From an uncultured Eubacteriales bacterium (GTDB lineage: Bacteria; Bacillota; Clostridia; Oscillospirales; CAG-272), in NCBI GenBank assembly GCA_934503195.1, contig CAKSVM010000006.1, positions 3,365 through 67,364 of the forward strand: 64,000 nucleotides of DNA. Direction: 5' to 3'. The translations under genes and the position numbers were made by a program. This document shows, piece by piece, positions 40,303-50,113 of this stretch; the first letter of the stretch is position 1, and every line of letters starts with the position of its first letter. A model generated the notes under the pieces. The model was given only the letters and a program-made list of their open reading frames with translations. It did no database searches and was not told where the DNA came from.

Positions 40303-41478
40303 TCAGCGGCCGAGCTTTTCGATGAGCTTCGGGACAATCTCGCAGAGATCGCCTACGATTCCGTAGTGCGCGATACTGAATATCGGCGCGTTCTTATCGG
40401 TGTTGATCGCGACGATCGTGTCCGCGCCCTTCATTCCGGCAGCGAACTGAACCGCGCCGGAGATTCCGCAGGTTATGATGAGTTTCGGTCTGACCGTGCG
40501 TCCGCTGAGACCGATCTGACGGTTCGCCGGACATTTTCCGCTCTCGACCATCGGACGGGTGCAGGCCCACGTTCCGCCGAGCGCGTCGGCGAGCTTTTTA
40601 ACGAGTTCAAGCTCAGAATCGTTCCGGCATCCGCGTCCGGCCGCGACGATGATCTCGGCGTTCTCGATGCCCTCGACCTTCGGCTTCTTTTCGACCGAAA
40701 GAATCTCGACGCCCGATTTCAGCTTATCGTCGGAGATGTCGAAGAAGGTCAGCTTTCCGAAAGGCTCGCAGCGTTTCGCTTGATCCATAACCTTGTAGCG
40801 TACGGTCGCCATCTGTGGACGGTTATTCGGAGTCGCGATCTGCGCCATGATGTTTCCGCCGAAAGCCGGACGGATCTGGACGAGATCGGTGTTCTCCTCG
40901 ATATCAAGCACCGTACAGTCGGCGGTGAGTCCGGTTCTGAATCTCGCCGCGACTCTTGGCGCGAGCTGACGTCCGACCGTCGTCGCGCCGACAAGGATGA
41001 CCGACGGCTTCACGCGGTTTATGAAATCCTCGAAAACGCTCGCGTATGTCTCCTGTATGAAGCTCTTCAGCTCCGGTTTGTCGTAAACAAATACCTCGTC
41101 GACCGGATAACAGAGAAGCTCCTTAGCCGACTCCGACACATTTTCGCCCATCATCAGGCAGAAGACCTTGTGTCCGATCTTGTCGGCAAGCTCGCGCGCC
41201 TTCCCGATAAGTTCTAGCGTAACCGGGTGAATTTCGCCGTCGATATGCTCGACATAAACGCAGATTCCGTTCCAGATCGACTTGTCGACCGACTCGGTCT
41301 TTTCCTCGACTATCTCGATCTCGCCGTTTTTCGAACGCTTCGCGCAGACTCCGCACATCTTACAGGCCGGGTTCGTGACGACCTTTCCGTCGGAGATCTC
41401 AAGCGCGCCGAAGGGACATACCTTTATAAGCCCCGCGGCGTCGGAAATCCTTTCATTATGTATAATCAGCTTTTTCAT
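40303..41478 (-). CDS. etfA: Electron transfer flavoprotein alpha subunit with ferredoxin domain
   Basis: 391 residues. An N-terminal ferredoxin-like domain (1-60) holds exactly four Cys for one 4Fe-4S cluster: Cys21 (VCPFGAL) and Cys39, Cys42, Cys45 (CKMCGVC). The Etf alpha domain follows, with the FAD-binding C-terminal part GRGCRNDSELELVKKLADALGG, QIGLSGRTVRPKL, CGISGAVQF and INTDKNAPIF. This layout is that of LctC-type bifurcating Etfs. The extra cluster lets ferredoxin exchange electrons with the complex. The ATG shares one base with the EtfB stop (TAATG). Confidence 0.95.
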   Translation of the reverse strand: MKKLIIHNERISDAAGLIKVCPFGALEISDGKVVTNPACKMCGVCAKRSKNGEIEIVEEKTESVDKSIWNGICVYVEHIDGEIHPVTLELIGKARELADKIGHKVFCLMMGENVSESAKELLCYPVDEVFVYDKPELKSFIQETYASVFEDFINRVKPSVILVGATTVGRQLAPRVAARFRTGLTADCTVLDIEENTDLVQIRPAFGGNIMAQIATPNNRPQMATVRYKVMDQAKRCEPFGKLTFFDISDDKLKSGVEILSVEKKPKVEGIENAEIIVAAGRGCRNDSELELVKKLADALGGTWACTRPMVESGKCPANRQIGLSGRTVRPKLIITCGISGAVQFAAGMKGADTIVAINTDKNAPIFSIAHYGIVGDLCEIVPKLIEKLGR

Positions 41479-42278
41479 TATCTCTCACCCCCGACATACT
41501 TAAGCTCAACGAGCTTGTCAAAGAGCTTTTCCGAAAGCTCAGACGCTCCGCCCTCCCACATCACGCGCTCGGAATTATCCTCGGGCGGGAAGATGCGTCT
41601 GACCTGCGTCGGCGACGCGGCGAGTCCGTAATGCTTCGCGTCCATGTCGTCGAAGGAATCGAGCGTCAGCGTGGTGATCTCGCGGTCGGCTGTCGCCTTT
41701 TTTCTGACGTACGACGGAAGTCTCGGCTGGAAGATATCCTTGTCGACGCAGATGAGTCCCGGGAAGCTTACCCGCGCGACCTCATAGCTGTCGCCCATGT
41801 CCATCCGCACCGTGATATTATCGTCGCCGACCGCCATTATCTCGGAAACGCCCGCGATGCAGGGGAGCCCCATGTATTCGCTGACCTCGGCTCCGACCTG
41901 AGCGGTATCGCCGTCGGTAGTCTGCTTTCCGCAGATGATGAGATCAAAATCCCCCGCCGCGGCGATTCCCTGCGAAATCGTCTTTGAGGTCGCCAGAACG
42001 TCGGCTCCGGCAAATCTGCGGTCGGTCAGAAGCACGCCCCTGTCCGCACCCATCGAATAGGCCTCGCGGATTATCTCGGCCGCTTTGGGCGGACCCATCG
42101 TGATGACGGTGACCTCCCCTCCCTTTTCCTCTTTCAGTCTGAACGCCGTTTCAAGCGCGTAGAGATCGTACGGATTCATCTTTGAGTCCGCGCTGTCGCG
42201 CCTTATGGTTCCGGTGACCGGATCGACCTCAACCTTGTTAGAGTCCGGCACCTGCTTTATGCAAACGCAAATCTTCAT
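41478..42278 (-). CDS. etfB: Electron transfer flavoprotein beta subunit
   Basis: 266 residues from the ATG at 42278 (MKICVCIKQVPDSNKVEVD), with AAAGGA upstream. Earlier in-frame codons precede the promoter. The Etf beta fold is complete: MNPYDLYALETAFRLKE, VTVITMGPPKAAEIIREAYSMGAD, ICGKQTTDGDTAQVGAEVSEYMG and the FAD-recognition end. It binds the bifurcating FAD and NAD in this class of complex. It opens the lactate operon etfB-etfA-lctD-larA, which has no lactate permease gene within it. Confidence 0.95.
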   Translation of the reverse strand: MKICVCIKQVPDSNKVEVDPVTGTIRRDSADSKMNPYDLYALETAFRLKEEKGGEVTVITMGPPKAAEIIREAYSMGADRGVLLTDRRFAGADVLATSKTISQGIAAAGDFDLIICGKQTTDGDTAQVGAEVSEYMGLPCIAGVSEIMAVGDDNITVRMDMGDSYEVARVSFPGLICVDKDIFQPRLPSYVRKKATADREITTLTLDSFDDMDAKHYGLAASPTQVRRIFPPEDNSERVMWEGGASELSEKLFDKLVELKYVGGER

Positions 42279-42327
42279 TAGAAAATATCCTTTCATATAT
42301 TCCTCGTTCCGAAGAAACTTTTTGTCC

Positions 42328-42356
42328 ATTATATCATATTTTGAGCCGGATGTCAA
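42328..42356 (-). promoter_or_regulatory. Promoter of the lactate operon
   Basis: TTGACA (42351-42356), 17 bp, TATAAT (42328-42333) on the minus strand. It faces away from the histidine kinase promoter, 77 bp apart at the -35 boxes. Confidence 0.88.
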
Positions 42357-42432
42357 CAATATTCCGCAAATTATTTTCAGTTTTCTGCCGAAGTGTGAAA
42401 TTATTATTAAATTCACATTCTGATATTGCCCC

Positions 42433-42461
42433 TTGACCGGAGAGGAAAAATGTGCTATAAT
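42433..42461 (+). promoter_or_regulatory. Promoter of the two-component system
   Basis: TTGACC (42433-42438), 17 bp, TATAAT (42456-42461). The transcript would begin only about 13 nt before the GTG start. Confidence 0.82.
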
Positions 42462-42480
42462 AAACGGGGGGTGAACCTTT

Positions 42481-44400
42481 GTGAAGCGAAAAATTCTCTA
42501 TGCCGCCGGAATAATTCTCACGGTGATCTGTCTTGTGCTTGTGATGTCGGCCGTGTTCCGCCGCGACAGCGGCGAGATGGTGAGCCTGACGGCTGAAGAC
42601 GGAATACTTGATCTTAAGGAATACAGTCTTGCCGAAACGACAATCCGTATTGGCGGCGGATACGCGTTCTACGGCGAAAAATTTCTCTCGGAGGAGAATT
42701 CCTCCGACCCGCCCGGCGAGTTTGACGGAAGCCTCAGATACGGAACGCATAAGCTCACGATAATCTCAAAGCCGGACGAGTGCCTGACTCTCACGGGATA
42801 TTCGGTCGACTACTCGACCCGCGTCTTCGTGAACGGCGGCAAGGTGCTTGAAATCGGAAAGGTCTCGTCGGATCCGGAAGCCTCGACGCCGCGGATCGGC
42901 TACATGACCATCCCGGTCTTCACCAGAGACGACGGAACCGCAGAGATTCTGATCGAATACTCGAATTTCGTCCATCCGGACGGCGGATTCGTTCCAACCC
43001 TCTTCCTCTCGTCGCCCTACAGAATAGATCTGATGCAGAGAGTGAACGATCTCCGCTCGATCGCGCTCGGCGGCTCGCTTTTAATGTTCGCGATGTATTT
43101 TCTGCTCTGCGCGGCCTTTCAGCGTCAGTTACAGTATGTCGCGCTCTCGGCCTGCTGTCTGCTTTTAGGCCTTCGCGATCAGGATTTCTTCGTCGTCCAC
43201 CTGCTCCGCCCAGACTATGACTGGAATATCGCCTATCGCTTTCTCGTCATGATGATTTCGTTACAGTTCCCCGCTCTGCTGATTCTCCTTTCGAGTCTCT
43301 GGCCGGGATGCGTGAAGAAGAAGTGGAACATCGCTTTTTCGGGTCTGATCGGCGTCGTCGGGATACTTCATTTCGTCCTCTCGACGATGTACACAGCGAA
43401 GCTCGCGACGCTTTCGTATATCCTCTGCGTACCCTACGCGCTGATTATCGCCGCCGGAGCGGTGAAAAGGACGAAAAACGGAGTAAAGCCGACCAGCGAG
43501 GGGATCGTCACGCTCGCCGGATATCTTCTCCTCTTCGCGTCGCAGTTCTATGAGGCGGTGCTCGGCCGTCAGGTTCAGAGCGTGACCCGGAACGGAACCA
43601 CGCCGATCTTCATGCTCATCTTCGTGATGCTGATCGCCGCGTCGATCGGAATGGGAATCAGCCGCCGCGAGCGCGAGCTTGAGGAGAGCCGCCGTCAGAA
43701 CTCGGTTCTCGAACAGCTGAATTTACTCAAAAACGATTTTCTCCACCGTGTCGCTCACGAGCTTCGGACGCCGCTGACCGTCATGAGCGGCTACGCTCAG
43801 CTCACCGAGCGTCAGATTCTCCGCTCGACGACTGACGAAAAGACGATCGAGCACCTGAAAGTTATCTCCTCCGAGGCGAAAAGACTTTCGGATCTCGTCT
43901 CAAAGCTCACCGAGATGCTCAAAGGCCGAACAGAACCTCCGGAAATGCGGCGGGTCGACGTGAAAAAGCTCCTCTCCGACTCGGCGGAAATCTGCCGCCC
44001 GATGCTTCTCAAAAACTCAAACTCGCTCGTCATCGAGTGCCCCGACGAGCTTTACATAAGCGGAAACCGCGAGATGCTGATGCAGCTCTTCATAAACCTC
44101 GCCGCGAACTCGAATCGGCACACACAAAACGGAGTCGTCACCTTCAAAGCCGAAAAGGAGCGTCAGAGCGGCATTCTCGTCCGCGTCGCCGACAACGGTG
44201 ATGGGATTCCGAAGGAACATATCGACCATATCTTTGAAAACGGCTACAGCCCTGACAACGGAAGCGGTCTCGGACTCACGATCTGCAAGGACGCGGCCGA
44301 AATTCACGGCGGCGAGCTTAAGCTTGAATCGACCGGGGATTCCGGCACGGTCTTCGTCTGCCGCTTCCCGGAATATAAGGATGAAAGGAGGGAGATCTGA
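42481..44400 (+). CDS. Sensor histidine kinase with 7TM-DISM-like sensor
   Basis: 639 residues, GTG start with GGGGGTGA before it. One membrane helix (7-25) leads to an extracellular beta-rich domain (about 40-185), then seven helices (about 195-395), the plan of 7TMR-DISM receptors that sense carbohydrates or other small ligands. A coiled coil joins the HisKA domain, with phospho-His426 in RVAHELRTPLTVMSGY. The ATPase domain has the N-box INLAANSNRHTQNG and the G-boxes ADNGDGIPKEH and NGSGLGLTICKD. Its response regulator follows after 2 nt. Confidence 0.93.
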   Translation: MKRKILYAAGIILTVICLVLVMSAVFRRDSGEMVSLTAEDGILDLKEYSLAETTIRIGGGYAFYGEKFLSEENSSDPPGEFDGSLRYGTHKLTIISKPDECLTLTGYSVDYSTRVFVNGGKVLEIGKVSSDPEASTPRIGYMTIPVFTRDDGTAEILIEYSNFVHPDGGFVPTLFLSSPYRIDLMQRVNDLRSIALGGSLLMFAMYFLLCAAFQRQLQYVALSACCLLLGLRDQDFFVVHLLRPDYDWNIAYRFLVMMISLQFPALLILLSSLWPGCVKKKWNIAFSGLIGVVGILHFVLSTMYTAKLATLSYILCVPYALIIAAGAVKRTKNGVKPTSEGIVTLAGYLLLFASQFYEAVLGRQVQSVTRNGTTPIFMLIFVMLIAASIGMGISRRERELEESRRQNSVLEQLNLLKNDFLHRVAHELRTPLTVMSGYAQLTERQILRSTTDEKTIEHLKVISSEAKRLSDLVSKLTEMLKGRTEPPEMRRVDVKKLLSDSAEICRPMLLKNSNSLVIECPDELYISGNREMLMQLFINLAANSNRHTQNGVVTFKAEKERQSGILVRVADNGDGIPKEHIDHIFENGYSPDNGSGLGLTICKDAAEIHGGELKLESTGDSGTVFVCRFPEYKDERREI

Positions 44401-44402
44401 TC

Positions 44403-45083
44403 ATGATGAACGAAAAGCCGCTGATACTGCTTGTCGAGGACAACCCTTATATAATGGAAATAAACCGAACCGAGCTTGAGGAAAGCGGATTCGAGGTCAT
44501 CGGCGCGGACACGGTGAAACGCTGCCGCGAGCTTCTCGGCTTCTACGACGTCGACCTGATCATCCTCGACATAATGCTTCCTGACGGCGACGGGGTCGGA
44601 CTCTGCCGCGAGATCCGTAAGATCCGCCGGACGCCGATACTCTTCGTCTCCGCGCTCGGCGAGAGTCCCGACATTGTGAAGGGACTCGCAAGCGGCGGCG
44701 ACGATTATCTCCCGAAGCCGTACGATCTTGAAATCCTGACCGCGAAGGTAAACGCGCTCCTGCGGTCGAGTCAGCGGATCGGGAGGCACGTGCGATTCGA
44801 GGGGATTTTAATGAATCTTTTAAGCGGCGAGGCCGAGATCGACGGGCGTCCGCTTAGCCTGACGCAGAAGGAATTCGCGCTTCTGGCGTCGCTGGCCAAG
44901 GACCCGGTCGAGCAGGACGGTGAAAATCTCCTCACAAAGCTCTGGGGGCAATCAGGCGACATGAACGCGCTGAGCCTCACAATCTCGCGCCTAAAACAAA
45001 AACTCGCGGACAGCTCGGTCACGATAACGACAAGACGCGCGCCGAATTATCTTGTCAGCATAAAGCGCACCGAACGGCAGTAA
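44403..45083 (+). CDS. OmpR/PhoB-type response regulator
   Basis: 226 residues. Receiver domain 1-120: acidic pair in LLVEDNPY, phosphoacceptor Asp56 (DLIILDIMLPDGDG), and KPYD with the conserved Lys. The C-terminal winged helix (about 130-222) contains IDGRPLSLTQKEFALLASLAKDP and ALSLTISRLKQKL. The spacing between recognition-helix elements is slightly irregular. It is the partner of the kinase upstream. The calcium-type ATPase 90 nt downstream is a possible target or co-transcribed gene. Confidence 0.94.
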   Translation: MMNEKPLILLVEDNPYIMEINRTELEESGFEVIGADTVKRCRELLGFYDVDLIILDIMLPDGDGVGLCREIRKIRRTPILFVSALGESPDIVKGLASGGDDYLPKPYDLEILTAKVNALLRSSQRIGRHVRFEGILMNLLSGEAEIDGRPLSLTQKEFALLASLAKDPVEQDGENLLTKLWGQSGDMNALSLTISRLKQKLADSSVTITTRRAPNYLVSIKRTERQ

Positions 45084-45173
45084 TCTTCGGCCGGAACCCG
45101 GCATATACTTTCGCAAAGGACAATCAGGCTGAGTCCTGACCCGAAACCACGCGAAAGGAATGAAAAGCTCACT

Positions 45174-47804
45174 TTGGATAAGCCCGCAGGATTAAACGAA
45201 AGCGAAGTCGAACTCTCACGGAATAAGTTCGGCGCGAACCGACTCACCAAAAGAAAACGCAAGAGCTTCTTAAGACAGTTCCTCGAAAATCTCGGAGATC
45301 CGGTCATCCGGATACTTCTCTGCGCACTCGCCGTGAATATTCTCTTTCTCTTTAAGCGCGCCGACTGGTTTGAGACGGGCGGAATCGCCGCGGCGGTATT
45401 TCTCGCCACGCTGATCTCAACCCTCTCGGAATACGGCGGCGAGGCCGCTTTTGAACGACTGTGCGCCGAGTCGGAGAAAACCCGCTGCCGCGTCAGACGC
45501 TCGGGGAAGATCATCGAAATCCCGTCGTCCGAGCTCGTTGTCGGCGACCTTGTGATAATCTCGGCCGGGGAAGGAATCCCGGCAGACGGGCGGATTGTCT
45601 CAGGAAAGCTCGGCGTCGACCAGTCCGCGATGACCGGGGAAAGCCGCGAGGTGCAAAAATTCCGCGAAAGCAGCTCCGGAAATGGCGTTTCGGACGGTTC
45701 TCCGTCCGACCCGAACGCGCTCTTTTCGGGAACCGTCGCGGTCTCGGGCGAATGCGGGTTTGTCGTCACCGCGGTCGGAGACGAAACCGCGCTCGGCGGG
45801 ATTTCCGGAGAGATTCAGACCGACACCCGCCCTTCTCCGCTCAAAATCCGCCTTTCAAAGCTCGCCGCCGTGATAAGCAGAGTCGGATACATAGCGGCGG
45901 GACTCGTCGCGGCGGCGTTTCTCATCAACACTTTTTTAATTGACAGCCGCTTTGACCCGGCGGTGATCACGAAAAAGCTCTCGGACTGGAGATTTCTCCT
46001 CGAAAGCCTGACCCACGCGCTTACACTCGCGCTGACCGTTATCGTCGTCGCGGTTCCGGAAGGGCTTCCGATGATGATCGCGGTCGTTCTCTCGGCGAAC
46101 ACCAGACGGATGGTGAAGGACAAGGTGCTTGTCAGAAAGCCGACCGGAATCGAGGCGGCCGGGAGCATGAACATCCTCTTCACCGACAAGACCGGGACGC
46201 TTACCGAGGGAAAGATCAGCGTGATCTCGTTCGCGACTCCCGACGGGGACTATAAAAAGCCGTCCGGCGCGCTTCTTGACGCGCTGAGACTCCACGCGGC
46301 CGCGAACTGCAAGGCGTCCTTCGGCGAAAAGGAGCTTCTCGGCGGCAACGCGACCGACCGCGCGCTCGCGGGGTTCGCCGGGAAGAATATTCCGAGGTGT
46401 GAGATCATCTCGACCCTCGACTTTGACAGCGCGCGTAAATTCTCGGCCGCGGCGGTGAGGGTAAACGGTAAGATCTTCACCCTCGTGAAAGGCGCGCCCG
46501 AGCTTCTGTCGCCGTCGATTTCGGATCACATTACGGAAAACGGACAGAAAAAGCCGATGCCGCCGGGATTCGTGCAGAATCTCCAGAATAAATCGACAAA
46601 CGGCGAACGTCTTCTTCTCCTCGCCGCGGCCGACGGAAACCACGTGAAAGAGCTCGGAAACGGCAATATTCCGAAGCTGACGCTCCACGGGATTCTCATA
46701 ATGCGCGACCGGCTCCGGAAATCCGCGAAGGAATCGGTAAAGACGCTCCGCGGCGCGGGAATCGGCGTCGTCATGATCACCGGAGACAGCAGACAGACCG
46801 CCGAGGCGATCGCCAGAGAATGCGGTCTCTGCGACGGCGGCCGCGACGTGATCCTGACCGGAAGCGAGCTTTCGGCCTACAGCGACAAAAAGCTCGGCGA
46901 ACTTTTGCCGCGTCTCGCGGCCGTGGCGAGAGCCCTTCCGTCCGACAAAAGCCGGCTTGTCAGAGTAGCGCAGGAGCGCGAGCTTGTCGTCGGCATGACC
47001 GGGGACGGAATCAACGACGCCCCGGCTCTCAAACGCGCCGACGTCGGATTCGCGCTGGGAAGCGGAACGCAGGTCGCGCGAGAGGCCGGGGACATAATAA
47101 TCCTGGACGACGATCTCGCGTCGATCTCAAAGGCCGTGCTTTACGGCCGGAACATCTTCAAGAGCATACGGAAATTCATCACTTTACAGCTGACGATGAA
47201 CATGAGCGCGGTCGGTGTCTCGATGATCTGTCCGTTTCTCGGGATCGACGCCCCGGTGACGGTCGTGCAGATGCTCTGGATAAACATTATAATGGACACT
47301 CTGGGCGGACTCGCGTTCGCGGGGGAGGCCGCGCTTCCCTTCATAATGAAGGAGCCGCCCAAGCGCAGGAGCGAGCCGATACTGAATTCCTACATGGTGA
47401 ATCAGATCGCGGTACTCGGCGGATACACGACCGCGCTTTCGATATTCTTCCTGAAATCGCCGCGCGTGACGTCGCTTTTCAGATCCGCGCCCGACGACAT
47501 TTATCTTCTGACGGCCTTCTTCGCGCTATTCATCTTCGCGGGAGTCTTCAACTGCTTCAACGCGCGCACCGACCGACTGCGGCTGCTCTCGGGGCTTCAC
47601 AAAAACCCGGCCTTCATCGCGATAATGACTCTGATCGCGTTCGTGCAGATTCTGTTCGTCTACCTCGGCGGCGCGGTGCTGAGAACGGCTCCGCTGACGC
47701 TTCACGAGCTTTTTGTGAGTCTCGTCTTCGCGGCGAGCGTTTTCCCGGCCGAGTTCATACGAAAGCTCATCTGGCGGACATTCTTCGGGAAGAAGGGATT
47801 CTGA
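45174..47804 (+). CDS. P2-type cation ATPase, probably calcium-transporting
   Basis: 876 residues from a TTG at 45174, the only in-frame start near AAAGGA. Motifs are TGES (154-157), PEGLP in helix 4 (295-299), phosphorylated Asp338 (DKTGTLTEG), KGAPELL for nucleotide binding, and TGDGINDAPALKRAD at the hinge. The PEGLP motif and MLWINIIMDTLGGLAFAGE in helix 6 are those of calcium pumps, nearest the PMCA/P2B group. It should export calcium or a similar divalent ion from the cytoplasm. It may be read with the two-component system upstream. Confidence 0.92.
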   Translation: MDKPAGLNESEVELSRNKFGANRLTKRKRKSFLRQFLENLGDPVIRILLCALAVNILFLFKRADWFETGGIAAAVFLATLISTLSEYGGEAAFERLCAESEKTRCRVRRSGKIIEIPSSELVVGDLVIISAGEGIPADGRIVSGKLGVDQSAMTGESREVQKFRESSSGNGVSDGSPSDPNALFSGTVAVSGECGFVVTAVGDETALGGISGEIQTDTRPSPLKIRLSKLAAVISRVGYIAAGLVAAAFLINTFLIDSRFDPAVITKKLSDWRFLLESLTHALTLALTVIVVAVPEGLPMMIAVVLSANTRRMVKDKVLVRKPTGIEAAGSMNILFTDKTGTLTEGKISVISFATPDGDYKKPSGALLDALRLHAAANCKASFGEKELLGGNATDRALAGFAGKNIPRCEIISTLDFDSARKFSAAAVRVNGKIFTLVKGAPELLSPSISDHITENGQKKPMPPGFVQNLQNKSTNGERLLLLAAADGNHVKELGNGNIPKLTLHGILIMRDRLRKSAKESVKTLRGAGIGVVMITGDSRQTAEAIARECGLCDGGRDVILTGSELSAYSDKKLGELLPRLAAVARALPSDKSRLVRVAQERELVVGMTGDGINDAPALKRADVGFALGSGTQVAREAGDIIILDDDLASISKAVLYGRNIFKSIRKFITLQLTMNMSAVGVSMICPFLGIDAPVTVVQMLWINIIMDTLGGLAFAGEAALPFIMKEPPKRRSEPILNSYMVNQIAVLGGYTTALSIFFLKSPRVTSLFRSAPDDIYLLTAFFALFIFAGVFNCFNARTDRLRLLSGLHKNPAFIAIMTLIAFVQILFVYLGGAVLRTAPLTLHELFVSLVFAASVFPAEFIRKLIWRTFFGKKGF

Positions 47805-47805
47805 C

Positions 47806-47845
47806 AATAAAAGCGTTTCCCAATGATGCGGGAAACGCTTTTATT
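47806..47845. terminator. Bidirectional terminator after the ATPase gene
   Basis: AATAAAAGCGTTTCCC (47806-47821) and its complement (47830-47845) form a perfect 16-bp stem with an 8-nt loop. T-rich ends on both strands serve the convergent ATPase and lipoprotein genes. Confidence 0.9.
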
Positions 47846-50047
47846 TTATTCGGCGAGATAAGTCGACGCGCGGTCCTGAATTATCCTCACCGTCTCGTCA
47901 ATATCCTTCGCGCCCGAAATGTACGCGCCGACCTCCTCGGAGATTATCGACGAAATTTTCTGGAATTCAGGATAGGGCTTCGACGCGCCGTTAATCAGCG
48001 ATTCTAAGAACCTCAGGTCGTCCTCGGTGAAGTCGCGCCTTGTAGTTCCGGGATATCCGCCGTCTTCCCCGTCCTTCCATTTCGTATATCCGCCGTTCGG
48101 CATGATCGCGTAATGGTACTCCATCTCACTCTCAGCACATTTTCTGAAAACCGGGATATTCGACGAGAATCCGTCCCTCGCCCGCTCGGATTCAGCGACG
48201 AACTTAAGGAACTCAAACGCGCCTTCCTTCGCGCCGCTCTTTTCGGAGATCGCGAGGGTCAGCATCGGGAGGATGAAGCTTCCGTTTCCACGATCGGTCG
48301 CATAGCCGACATACGTAACGTCTCCGCCGAACCTGACCTCATCCAACGCGACACTTAAAAGATTCGTTATAGTTTCATTATTGAGCATTATCCGGCTTTC
48401 GCGGTAGACAGCGTACCTGTCGGCGTTGTAATCCGCCAGATCGTCGCCAGAAAGCGTCCTGCTGTAGTCGAAAAATCCGCTCGGCTGAGTCTTCAGGAAC
48501 TCAAGGAATTTTCTGAAAAGCGGCGTGTCAAAATCACACTTTCCGTTTTCGTAGTCAACCACCCCGCCCGAGCCGAGCTTCAGCGCGAACTGCACGAGCG
48601 TCTCTGGCATCGATTTTCCGAAAAGATACTGCCCGTCCTCAAGCGTCCAGATAAACTCAATGAACTCCTCCGCGTTCCACGAATCGGGGAGGTTCTCTTT
48701 TTTCCCGACCGCCGTCTGGAGAGCGAACCGCGCGACGAATTCGGTCATCCGCCCGTCCCTGTCGGTTCCGTAGTCAAGCGCGCTCGTGAAATAATCGCCG
48801 CGGTCAAACCCGCCGTCAGCGTCAATAAGCTTCAAAATGTCCGCGAACGCGCCGCTTTTCTTAAGATCATTGATGCACGAAAATCCGTTAGTCGCCACGA
48901 TATCCGGCGCGCCGCCCGAGACGAACTCGTTTTTCAGCACCTTGTCGCTCGCCTCGCGGTCATTGTAGAGCGCGCGGTACTCGGAATAACCCACAAGCTT
49001 CACCCGGTACTTTTCGCTCTGGCGGTTAAACCTGACCGCGAGCGTGTTGAGATCATGCCCGGTCGTCATGTAAGCGACCTTAATCTCCCTTTTGAGCGGA
49101 ACCTCGTCGTCGGGAATCCGCTTCATGAAGAGAAGCTCTTTTTCCACCGGGAGAGATGAGTAATCCGTCGCAAAGCAGACCACCGACTCGGCGTCGATCA
49201 CCGAAAGATTCATGTAGAGCGACGGATCGACGTCCGAATTGAGAAAATCCAGAATCTTTTCCCCGCCATAAGCGCGGTGAATCTCGCCGTTATAGTCGTA
49301 GAAAAGGCCGTCTTCCGCGCTTCCGTAAAGCTTCGCGTTCACCGGGACGTCTTCGAGAACCTCCCATTCCGCGAGATTTTTCGTCTCCGGATCGATCTTC
49401 GCGATCTTCCTTTTAATAAGCGTCGCGTCCGAGGTCTCGACATAAACCTCGCCGCCGAGCGTGAGGATATACGCGTTGTTGTCAGAGTCGACCTCGAAGA
49501 TAAGCTTCATTCCGGGATCGAACACAGCGATCACATTTTCGCCCGCGATGTAGATGAGTCCGTCCTTGTCAACAGCGATTCCGCGCGGCGTGTTGTCGGT
49601 AAAATCCTGCCCGAACGCCTCATTTACGCTCCCGCACAGCGTGACGATTTCCCCGTCCTTCACCTTCGTGACGTAATAATCCCTCCTCGCGGTGAAATCG
49701 GGATCTCGTCCGATGACATAAATCTCCCCTCCGGCCGCGGCGATTCTCTCGGGATACCCGTCCCCGATTTCGACGAGCATCGAAAAATTCCCGTCGCGGT
49801 CGAGCTTATAAATCACCGTCGAGTAGTTTGTCTTCCCTTCAAGATATTCATAGCCGTTGAAAAGCAGATACGCTGCGTCGCCGTCAGACGCGATATCCTT
49901 GTAGAAAACGTTTTCGCCGAAATCATGGCTCACCGTGCTGAAAACGCAGTCGGCGCGGGTCAGCTCCTCATCCTTTCCGCAGGACGACGAAAGAGTCATC
50001 GAAAAGATCATCAGAATCGTAAGAATAATTGTGGTAGTCTTTTTCAT
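47846..50047 (-). CDS. Lipoprotein joining a beta-propeller to a solute-binding domain, copy 2
   Basis: 733 residues from the ATG at 50047, with GGAGG 7 nt before it. The lipoprotein signal ends LSSSC (Cys23). The first half (about 35-320) has repeated propeller-type units such as RGIAVDKDGLIYIAGENVIAV. The second half (about 340-733) resembles family 1 extracellular solute-binding proteins: IKVAYMTTGHDLNTLAVRFNRQSEKYRVKLVGY, then GGAPDIVATNG, then a segment ending GAFEFLKFVAESERARDGF. No permease or ATPase gene is near. It may sense or hold a polymer outside the cell instead of feeding a transporter. Confidence 0.82.
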   Translation of the reverse strand: MKKTTTIILTILMIFSMTLSSSCGKDEELTRADCVFSTVSHDFGENVFYKDIASDGDAAYLLFNGYEYLEGKTNYSTVIYKLDRDGNFSMLVEIGDGYPERIAAAGGEIYVIGRDPDFTARRDYYVTKVKDGEIVTLCGSVNEAFGQDFTDNTPRGIAVDKDGLIYIAGENVIAVFDPGMKLIFEVDSDNNAYILTLGGEVYVETSDATLIKRKIAKIDPETKNLAEWEVLEDVPVNAKLYGSAEDGLFYDYNGEIHRAYGGEKILDFLNSDVDPSLYMNLSVIDAESVVCFATDYSSLPVEKELLFMKRIPDDEVPLKREIKVAYMTTGHDLNTLAVRFNRQSEKYRVKLVGYSEYRALYNDREASDKVLKNEFVSGGAPDIVATNGFSCINDLKKSGAFADILKLIDADGGFDRGDYFTSALDYGTDRDGRMTEFVARFALQTAVGKKENLPDSWNAEEFIEFIWTLEDGQYLFGKSMPETLVQFALKLGSGGVVDYENGKCDFDTPLFRKFLEFLKTQPSGFFDYSRTLSGDDLADYNADRYAVYRESRIMLNNETITNLLSVALDEVRFGGDVTYVGYATDRGNGSFILPMLTLAISEKSGAKEGAFEFLKFVAESERARDGFSSNIPVFRKCAESEMEYHYAIMPNGGYTKWKDGEDGGYPGTTRRDFTEDDLRFLESLINGASKPYPEFQKISSIISEEVGAYISGAKDIDETVRIIQDRASTYLAE

Positions 50048-50113
50048 GGTTCTTCCTCCAGTAACAGTGATATAATAAATAAGACGCAAAATTCGCGGGA
50101 AAGTTCCGGAAAA

